NCBI RefSeq assembly: GCF_042477335.2
Contig: NC_091247.1
Coordinates: 227,378,001-227,442,000, forward strand
DNA from: Ovis canadensis
Lineage: Eukaryota > Chordata > Mammalia > Artiodactyla > Bovidae
Length of the DNA: 64,000 nt
Direction of reading: 5' to 3'
Shown here: positions 56,001 to 64,000 of the stretch, piece by piece
How positions within the stretch are numbered: the first letter of the stretch is position 1
Layout of the letters: the number at the start of each line of letters is the position of its first letter
Notes under the pieces: model-generated
Told to the model about the DNA's origin: nothing
Seen by the model: only the letters and a program-made list of their open reading frames with translations
Databases searched by the model: none
Made by a program: the position numbers and the translations under genes

Positions 56001-56424
56001 GGAGGCAGTATGATTCTGGAAAGGTGTTAGAATACGGAGATTGTTTGGCAATAGAGACCTAGCTGGTTGGAGAGTCCTGTTTTATGTAAGTTAAGAGTTG
56101 ACCTTGGACTCGGACTGTTCCTTTGGACTGGGTTTCAGTGTGGCCAGGCGTGTCCCCAGAAGTGGTCCTGGAGCAGAGTGGTGCAGGGACAGCGCAAAGC
56201 CCGGCCCTGGGCCGTCGCGCCGCCCCCTTCCCCGCACTCCCTGTCCTGTCTTCTCCCTCCAGAGTCGGGCTTCAGGGCGCCTGGCCTGATAAGTCACACA
56301 GTTAGGAGTGGGGGCTTAGGGGCCGTTTTGGATTGTGTTTTTGTATGTGACAGTTTTCAGTAATTCTGATTTAGAGAGAGCTCTGGGGCCCTTGATTTTA
56401 ATTCCAGCCTCATCTCTCTTCCAG

Positions 56425-56537
56425 AGTACTGATGAAAGGACTTTCATCTGGGAAGTAGAAGTTGCCTCTGAATCCCTTTAGGACTCACAGATGGATTCAG
56501 TGGAAAAGACAACAAATAGAAGTGAACAAAAATCAAG
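56425..56537 (+). CDS. FAM118A: FAM118A exon with start codon
   Basis: The acceptor CTCTCTTCCAG|AGTACT begins the exon at 56425. The ATG is at 56491 (context CACAGATGG), so 66 bases are 5' UTR. The donor is TCAAG|GTAAAT after 56537. It encodes residues 1-15 and two bases of codon 16. Confidence 0.88.
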
Positions 56538-59500
56538 GTAAATGACGTCGACTGCACCTTCACACGGGTGTACAGCCTCCGCCGCAAATCTCATGTGTTA
56601 GTACCTGCGGGGCCCAGTAATACTGGGTCAGGAGATGGTCTCAGGGGCCTTTGCCTCAATGTAAGAAACATCCCAGGAGACAGTTCTCTCTCTGCCCAAG
56701 GAAGCCACTGTCACCTGGCCTCCACACCAAGCCGCAGGGGATCAGAGTGTCACCTCTAAGGCAGGAGGTGTCGTGCTTTGCAGGAAAGAAATCTCTGACG
56801 ATAAATGGGCAGGTGGTGCCTCCATGAAGTAACACAGGAGGAAGTGCTTGCTGGGGAGTGGGTCGTGGAGGACCTGCATTTTGCCAGGGATTTTCTTTCC
56901 TGTCCCTATAATCAGGGATCATTTATCGTCATAGTTTGTATTTACAAGCTCTTAGCAGTTTTAAAGAAATTTAAATTGCTGAGCTTCTTTGTTTACATAC
57001 ACACGTCAGTCTTATCAACACCGTGGAGGACTCGAGATGGACAAGACAGTACTGTCCCCACGTCCCTTACGGAATGTGGACTGAGCCAGTGAGATGGATG
57101 CGCAGAAAGGGAAATGGATATGAAGAGCAGTGCGCAGGCCCGTGTGGTCAGTGTGGGGGCGCGAGGCGTGTGTCCAGCATGGGCTGTGTTGGACCCGCCG
57201 CCGCACGGATGCTCGTGGGCTGCAGCGTCGCCCTCGCGGTGGCCATGCTTCCGTGCTGGCTTTCATTCTTCCCCTCTCTTCTTTTTAAGCAGAAAGTTTT
57301 TAAAAAGCCTCATCCGGAAACAGCCCCAGGAGCTGCTCCTGGTCATTGGGACAGGCGTCAGCGCGGCGGTGGCCCCAGGGATCCCTGCCCTGTGCTCCTG
57401 GAGGAGCTGCATCGAGGCCGTCATCGAAGCCGCTGAGCAGCTGGAGGTGCTGCACCCCGGGGACGTGGCCGAGTTCCGCAGAAAGGTGACCAAGGACGGG
57501 GACCTGCTGGTGGTCGCCCATGACCTCATCCGGAAGATGTCCCCGGTAAGTGCTTTCCAGGTCAGTGCTTCCGGACCCCCTGGGGCAGCTTGGCTCGGGG
57601 TCAGGCTGGTGAACCAGGAATCCAGGGCTTAAATGTCTCTATGAGTTGGGCTCACGAGCCAGAAGTCCTTCAGTTCATCAGAATCAGTTCAGTTCAGTTC
57701 AGTTCAGTCGCTCAGAGAGTCATGTCCGACTCTTTGTGACCCCATGAATCGCAGCATGCCAGGCCTTCCTGTCCATCACCAACTCCTGGAGTTCACTCAG
57801 ACTCACGTCCACCGAGTCAGTGATGCCATCCAGCCATCTCATCCTCTGTTGTCCCCTTCTCCTCCTGCCTTCAATCCCTCCCAGCATCAGAGTCTTTTCC
57901 AATGAGTCCACTCTTCACATGAGGTGGCCAAAGTACTGGAGCTTCAGCTTTAGCATCAGTCCTTACAAAGAACACCCAGGGTTGATCTCCTTCAGAATGG
58001 GCTGGTTGGATCTCCTTGCAGTCCAAGGGAGTCTCAAGAGTCTTCTCCAACACCACACTTCAAAAGCATCAATTCTTCGGCGCTCAGCCTTCTTCACAGT
58101 CCAACTCTAGCATCCATACATGACCACAGGATAAACCGTAGCCTTGACTAGACGGACCTATGTTGGCAAAGTAATGTCTCTGCTTTTCAACATGCTGTCT
58201 AGGTTGGTCATAACTTTTCTTCCAAGGAGTAAGCGTCTTTTAATTTCATGGCTGCAGTCACCATCTGCAGTGATTTTGGAGCCCCCCCAAATAAATTCTG
58301 ACACTGTTTCTACTGTTTCCCCATCTATTTCCCATGAAGTGATGGGACCAGATGCCATGATCTTTGTTTTCTGAATGTTGAGCTTTAAGCCAACTTTTTC
58401 ACTCTCCTCTTTCACTTTCCTCAAGAGGCTTTTTAGCTCCTCTTCACTTTCTGCCATAAGGGTGGTGTCATCTGCATATCTGAGGTTATTGATATTTCTC
58501 CCAGCAATCTTGATTCCAGCTTGTGCTTCTTCCAGCCCAGCGTTTCTCATGATGTACTCTGCATGTAAGTTAAATAAGCAGGGTGACAATATACAGCCTT
58601 GACGTACTCCTTTTCCTATTTGGAACCAGTCTGTTGTTCCATGTCCAGTTCTAACTGTTGCTTCCTGACCTGAATATAGATTTCTCAAGAGGCAGGTTAA
58701 GTGGTCTGCTATTCCCTTCTCTTTCAGAATTTTCCACAGTTTATTGTGATCCACACAGTCAAAGGCTTTGACATAGTCAATAAAGCAGAAATCGATGTTT
58801 TTCTGGAAATCTCTTACTTTTTCCATGATCCAGTGGATGTTGGCAATTTGATCTCTGGTTCCTCTGCATTTTCTAAAACCAGCTCAAACAGCTGGAAGTT
58901 CACAGTTCATGTATTACTGAAGCCTGGCTCGGAGAATTTTGAGCATTACTTTACTAGCATGTGAGATGAGTGCAATTGTGTGGTAGTTTGAGCATTCTTT
59001 GGCATTGCCTTTCTTTGGAATTGGAATGAAAACTGACCTTTTCCAGTCCTGTGGCCACTGCTGAGTTTTCCAAATTTGCTGGCATATTGAGTGCAGCACT
59101 TTCATAGCATCATCTCTCAGGATTTGAAACAGCTCCACTGGAATTCCATCACCTCCACTAGCTTTCTAAGGCCCACTTGACTTCACATTCCAAGATGTCT
59201 GTCTCTAGGTGAGTGATCACACCATCCTGATTATCCGGGTCATGAAGATCTTTTTTGTACAGTTCTTCTGTGTATTCCTGTCACCTCTTCTTAATATCTT
59301 CTGCTTCTGTTAGGTCCATACCATTTCTGTCCTTTATTGAGCCCATCTTTGCATAGAATGTTCCCATGGTATCTCTAATTTTCTTGAAGAGACCTCTGGT
59401 CTTTCCCATTCTGTTGTTTTCCTCTATTTCTTTGCACTGATCGCTGAAGAAGGCTTTCATATCTCTTCTTGCTATTCTTTGGAACTCTGCATTCAGATGC

Positions 59501-62500
59501 TTATATCTTTCCTTTTCTCCTTTGCTTTTCGCTTCTCTTCTTTCCGCAGCTATGTGTAAGGCCTCCTCAGACAGCCATTTTACTTTTTTGCATTTCTTTT
59601 CCATGGGGATGGTCTTGATCCCTGTCTCCTGTACAATGTCAGGAACCTCATTCCAGAGTTCGTCAGGCACTCTATCAGATCTAGGCCCTTAAATCTATTT
59701 CTCACTTCCACTGTATAATCATAAGGGATTTGATTTAGGTCATATCTGAATGGTCTAGCGGTTTTCCCCATTTTCTTCAATTTGAGTCTGAATTTGGTAA
59801 TAAGGAGTTCATGATCTGAGCCACAGTCAGCTCTTAGTCTCGTTTTTGTTGGCTGTATAGAGTTTCTCCATCTTTGGCTGCAGAGACTATAATCAGTCTG
59901 ATTTCGGTGTTGACCATCTGGTGATGTCCACGTGTAGAGTCTTCTCTTGTGTTGTTGGAAGAGGGTGTTTGCTATGACCAGTGCATTTTCTTGGCAAAAC
60001 TCTGGTCTTTGCCCTGCTACATTCCATATTCCAAGGCCAAATTTGCCTGTTACTCCAGGTGTTTCTTGACTTCCTACTTCTGAATACCAGTCCCCTATAA
60101 TGAAAAGGATATCTTTTTTGGGTGTTAGTTCTAAAAGGTCTTGTAGGTCTTCATAGAACTCTTCAACTTCAGCTTCTTCAGAGTTACTGGTTGGGGCATA
60201 GACTTGGATAACTGTGATATTGAATGATTTGCCTTGGAAACGAACAGAGATCCTTCTGTCATTTTTGAGATTGCATTGAAGTATTGCATTTTGGACTCTT
60301 TTGTTGACCATGATGGCTGCTCCATTTCTTCTAAGGGATTCCTGCCCGCAGTAGTAGATATAATGGTCATCTGAGTAAAGTCACCCATTCCAGTCCATTT
60401 TAGTTCATCAGAATAGCGACCCTTCAAATGGGGGTCCCAGGCACCGTGTGGGCTCCAAAGACAGTCCATGTCAGATAGAGCCTGGCGAGGGAGCTCGTCC
60501 CAGGGAGGTCAGCGGGCTGCTCTGGGGACTGGCCCAGTGACCTCATCCTGGTGCAGCGCAGGGCATGGCCGCCAGCTCTGCTTGGGCCTGAGCAGGCCAG
60601 CCGCGCCTCCTCACACAACAGGTGCGTCTCCAGAGTGTCAGGGAGAGGACAGAGCGTCTTTGCCTCCTCGGGAAAGGACCCAGCAAGGAAGGAGGTTGGC
60701 GTAGGGGCACGCGCTCTCTGAGTGGTGCCCGGAGCCAGTCGGGCTGGTGCAGAAGCGGGGGAGTGCCCACAGGGCGCAGCCGGGGCATCCCCGACCAGGC
60801 TGCCCGCGGAGTGGAGGAGATGGCCGGGGCCTGGTGTCCGAGGTGCATTTCTTCCGTATCTGAAGAAGTGTAGCCGTCGTCTCCTTTGGGGCGGAGAGAT
60901 GTAGGAGTATTCAGAGGAGAAAATGAAGCTGGTACCCAGAGAAAGTGCAGCTTGACCCCGACGGCATTATGTTCTCACATGAAAACCTGGGGGCGCACAG
61001 GCTGCCCTGCCGCCTGCCCGCGCAGCCTCCACCTCGTGCCCAAGGCCGGCTGCCCGACTCCTGCCTATGTGACGTGAGCGTTCCCGCGAGGGGCGAGGGG
61101 AGGAGGGCCGAGCGTCCTTCCTTGCGGGGTCTGGCGTGCCACAGACCAGTCACATTGTTGCGGCATCAGCCAGAATTTGCCCTGTGGCCCGAGGTGGCTT
61201 TACCAGAGTCTGGGAGGCGCTTCAGCTGGGTGATGGTGCCAGGTGTGGTGCAGTGTTAAACCTGGGGCAGCTCCCATCATGGGCGGGGTGGCTACTGCTG
61301 GTTGGAGTAAACCAGCTTCTGCGTCCAGTTACGTATTGTCTAGGGCTGCGGTCATGCTTGCAGACAGCCGAGTACTGGCCGCAGAGCCCGGAGTAGCCTG
61401 CCGTCCTGAGGCCCCTCGGCAGGGAGAGGGGCAGGGCTGGGGGCTGCGGCCGGGCTTGGGGCCTTGGGCGAGGGCGTCCCCTCATGGAGGGGCAGCTCTG
61501 ATGCAAGGTTAATCAAGGAGATGAGTGTTTGGGGCTTTATCCTTTCTACTCCTTTGTGTGTTTTTGAGCACTTCCATAGAGTTAAAGTAAGGCCAGTCAG
61601 AGAGGTGGTGTTCTCCCGTGTTCAGCTAGTTGGGAGCAGGGACGTGGAGTGAGTGGGGAGTCGGTTTTCCCAGGGGTGGAGTTCTGCGTGGGGATTCCAG
61701 CGGAGCTGGGAAGTTGCAGGCGTTTTCAGGAGTAATTCCAGGTCGTGACAGCCCATGGTGGGGTAGGCCGGTGGGGGAGTGAGAGATGGGGTCAGTGGTG
61801 GCGGGTCCTGGTGGGGCGAAGCCTCCCGGGAGCCACGGTGCTGAGTCGGGCAGATGGAGGACTTCTGGAAAGAGGCTGGCTGTTGGTCCTGCTGTGGTTT
61901 GGCGTGTGGAGTTCCCCGGAGGAGGTGATGGAGGCGTGCAGACACTGGGCGTGAACCCACGTGCGCTGTGGCATGCGCAGCTGAGAGGCACGGCAGTGAG
62001 CAGGCTCCGCCAGGTCTTCCCGGGTCAGGAGTGAGGTGCCAGGGACGTGGAAGCCGGTTCTCAGGGGAGAAGGAGGGGAACACTCACACAAGAGCGTGGA
62101 GGTGTGGGGCTCCCTGAGGGCCGGCCCGTGGAAACGGGGGCGGGGATCGGAGCGTCTGGCAGCAGGAGCCCAAGCCCGAGCCGGGGGATGGGCACAGCCT
62201 GGAGGGCAGTGGGTCTTGCAGGCGCTCGTGCGTGCCTGCCACAGGCTTAGGGCCAGGCTGGCTGGGGTGCCCCGGGGTCACATGGGCCTCCTCACCCAGC
62301 ACCCCAAACTGTTCTTCAGGGGTCCGCCGCCTCCCTGTAGGCCCTGCCCAGCGGCCCTGCCGAGCAGCTCTGCTCACGGCCCCCCAGCCTGCCCGCTGCA
62401 TCCTGGGCCCGTCCCGCTCCTGACCCTGGGGGCTCTGCAGCACTGGCCGCGTGACACACTGTCCCTCACTGGACGCCCGCTGCCAGCCTGGGGCCCCTGT

Positions 62501-63552
62501 GGCTCCCGAGGAGGGAGAGCCCAGGCCTCCCTGAGGTCTGCGGGGCCCGCAGGGTGTCGTTCCGGGTCACCTGTCTGACCCCACCTGTGCCAGGCGCCCT
62601 CGCGTGGGCTCGTCCCTGCTGGGCGTGCCCTCTCCAGAGCCACCTCTTCCTCGGCTCTGGGCTCAAAGTCCTGTATCAGTGGCCCTCCCTGTGCCCTTTG
62701 ACCCGGACACCCTCTCGCCCACAGGGCTCAGCCTCTTCTCTCTGCTCTTTGTCGGCGCTGATTGCTGCTGACATTCCACCAGCATCTTGGCACAGTCTCC
62801 CTGCCCCAGGGTTTCAATGACCTCTGTGAGGTCAGCAGTTTCCTTTCTTCTGTAAAAAAGACTGCTGTCTCTCTTGTTGTTCAGTCGCTCAGTCGTGTCC
62901 GACTCTCTGCGACCCCATGGACAGCAGCACACCAGGCCTCCCTGTCCATCACCAACTCCCGGAGCTTGCTCAAACTCACGTCCATCGAGTCGGTGATGCC
63001 ATCCAACCATCTCATCCTCTGTCGTCCCCTTCTCCTCCCGCCCTCAATCTGTAAAGCATCTTTACAGTGAGTCAGCTCTTCGCATCAGGTGGCCAGAGTA
63101 TTGGAGTTTCAGCTTCAGCATTAGTCCTTCCAATGAATATTCAAGGTTGATCTCCTTTAGGATGGACTTGTTGGATCTCCTTGCAGTCCAAGGGACTCTC
63201 AGGAGGCTTCTCCAGCTCCACAGTTTGAAGGCATCAGGCGTCTCTCTGGCACTTAGACTATCCCCTCGTGCCTGGGGCTCAGTGGTGGTGGAGACACAGC
63301 GTCTTGTAACCCCGGGCCTCCTCTCTGCAGCGCACGGGCGACGCCAAGCCCAGCTTCTTCCAGGACTGCCTGATGGAGGTCTTCGACGACCTGGAGCAGC
63401 ACATCCAGAACCCGCCAGTGCTGCAGTCCATCCTGAGCCTGATGGAGCGGGGCACGCTGGTCCTCACCACCAACTACGACAACCTGCTGGAGCTCTTCGG
63501 GCAGCAGCAGGGCAAGCCCATGGTGTCGCTGGACCTGAAGGACAAGACCAAG
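56491..63552 (+). CDS. FAM118A: FAM118A, SIR2-like protein, first three coding exons (3' end outside window)
   Basis: Joins 56491-56537, 57293-57545 and 63331-63552, giving 174 codons in phase. The mammalian protein is about 357 residues, so roughly half is present, and the frame continues past base 64000. The N terminus [13 protein letters not shown], followed by [18 protein letters not shown], identifies it. It has a SIR2-type Rossmann fold: the nucleotide-binding motif GTGVS at residues 35-39 and TTNYD at 146-150, which stands where sirtuins have TQN-D. The histidine-containing later part of the fold is not in the window. Known for the family: FAM118A and FAM118B are vertebrate relatives of bacterial SIR2 antiphage proteins, reported to bind or process NAD and to form assemblies. 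Activity of this copy is inferred. The gene lies just after UPK3A, as in human. No frame break is seen. Confidence 0.96.
57293..57545 (+). CDS. FAM118A: FAM118A coding exon 2 (GTGVS motif)
   Basis: Acceptor TTTTTAAGCAG|AAAG, donor TCCCCG|GTAAGT; 253 bases. It encodes residues 16-100, including the nucleotide-binding loop [12 protein letters not shown] and the helix [18 protein letters not shown]. Confidence 0.96.
57685..60401 (-). mobile_element. Near full-length BovB, antisense in FAM118A intron
   Basis: 2.7 kb from the GTTCA-repeat tail to the start of the endonuclease domain. The - strand encodes, in pieces, an APE-type endonuclease ([16 protein letters not shown] with Tyr where related copies have Asn; SDHELL) and an RT ([17 protein letters not shown]). 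Stops and shifts near 58900, 59160, 59275 and 59680 break it into four frames. AGTTCATCAGAAT at 57672-57684 and 60402-60414 is the target duplication; its first bases also match BovB itself. Confidence 0.93.
62875..63246 (-). mobile_element. BovB 3' fragment just before FAM118A coding exon 3
   Basis: TTGTTCAGTCGCTCAGTCG to GTTTGAAGGCATCAGG. It ends 85 bases before the exon acceptor. Confidence 0.9.
63331..63552 (+). CDS. FAM118A: FAM118A coding exon 3 (TTNYD motif)
   Basis: Acceptor CTCTCTGCAG|CGCACG, donor ACCAAG|GTGCGG; 222 bases, phase 0 at both ends. It encodes residues 101-174, including [11 protein letters not shown] and ending LDLKDKTK. The next exon lies outside the window. Confidence 0.96.
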
Positions 63553-64000
63553 GTGCGGGGCGGGCGCCCGTGGCGGGCCTGCAAGGGAGCCCCGTGCCGC
63601 GATGGCGAGGCGCACCGAGTCTGTGTGTGCAGCGTTTCCTTGACTGTCGCCCTGGGAGCGTCTCCCTGTCACAAAGCCGTCTTCAGAAGTGTGGTTTTAC
63701 ATGGAATTTCATACGAGACGAGGTTATCATTATTGTGAGCATATTGCCACAATTATAAATAATGCTACAATGGGAATTCTTACCCTTTTTATAAGTTCTT
63801 AGAAAAATGTTAGGGTCAAAGGGTATGATTGTTTTAAAGACAGATGATATAAATTACCTGAGTATTCTCCAGAAAGGTTCCCTGCTTACGCAGCACAGCT
63901 GTGAGAGGGTAATCCATCTTCCTGATCTTGCCAGCCTGTGGCGTTGCTAAAAACCCAACTCCATGCATTTCTCCCATTGGATACGGGCACCCATTTTATG
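63553..64000 (+). other. Start of the next FAM118A intron
   Basis: Begins at the donor GTGCGG. AT-rich to the window end; TAAATAATGCTACAATGGG near 63755 looks like an L1 scrap. No exon is seen. Confidence 0.6.

Larger units (their letters stand above)
47290..56424 (+). other. FAM118A intron 1 (about 9.1 kb)
   Basis: The first 600 bases are GC-rich and low in complexity, with a 14-base C run at 47777-47790. Bov-tA copies lie at 48224, 48745, 50340 and 52798. Bases 48960-50330, 50530-52780 and 53020-56420 look mostly single-copy; a MIR-like stretch lies near 50660-50760 and a 17-base G run at 51476. I see no supported exon in it. Confidence 0.6.
57546..63330 (+). other. FAM118A intron between coding exons 2 and 3
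   Basis: It carries an antisense BovB at 57685-60401 and a second BovB fragment at 62875-63246. The 60415-62870 stretch between them is GC-rich single-copy sequence with many chance frames and no exon I recognise. Confidence 0.75.

Overview
This is nuclear DNA of a ruminant, most likely a bovid (cattle, sheep, goat or buffalo; I cannot separate these by eye). The evidence is the repeat content: many BovB (RTE-type) LINE pieces with the tail unit GAACT, Bov-tA SINEs, CHR-type tRNA-derived SINEs, artiodactyl L1 3' ends, a ruminant-type LTR and a mariner miniature element. Genes are split into exons with GT..AG introns, so most long open frames are repeat-derived or chance frames.

Two protein-coding genes can be supported, both on the + strand. 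UPK3A (uroplakin 3A) is complete: six coding exons from 21742 to 30132 join in phase to 287 codons plus stop, with a signal peptide, three N-glycosylation sequons, one membrane span and a poly(A) signal at 30297. FAM118A starts in a CpG island at about 46.94 kb, with its ATG at 56491. Its first three coding exons (56491-56537, 57293-57545, 63331-63552; 174 residues) lie in the window and the rest lies beyond base 64000. It encodes the N-terminal half of a SIR2-like protein. The order UPK3A then FAM118A is the one known from human 22q13, which supports both calls.

Layout: 1-21.5 kb is intergenic, with L1, BovB, CHR and Bov-tA copies, one orphan CpG-rich patch at about 7.9 kb, and no gene I can support. 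21.58-30.3 kb is UPK3A. 30.5-31.15 kb holds a diverged second copy of UPK3A exon 4 and part of intron 4. 31.2-46.9 kb is a dense repeat field: L1 halves in both orientations, BovB copies nested in each other, and an LTR. 46.94-64 kb is FAM118A, whose third intron between mapped exons carries a nearly 2.7 kb antisense BovB.

The most unusual observation is the exon-4 duplication just downstream of UPK3A. Its splice donor is broken and one sequon is lost. Its divergence from the parent is uneven: a central block of about 220 bases is far more alike than either flank, which suggests gene conversion. I found no new multi-gene system. The two genes do not act together: UPK3A builds urothelial plaques and FAM118A belongs to an NAD-binding SIR2-like family related to antiphage enzymes. 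All identities and repeat borders were judged by eye and from memory of the families.
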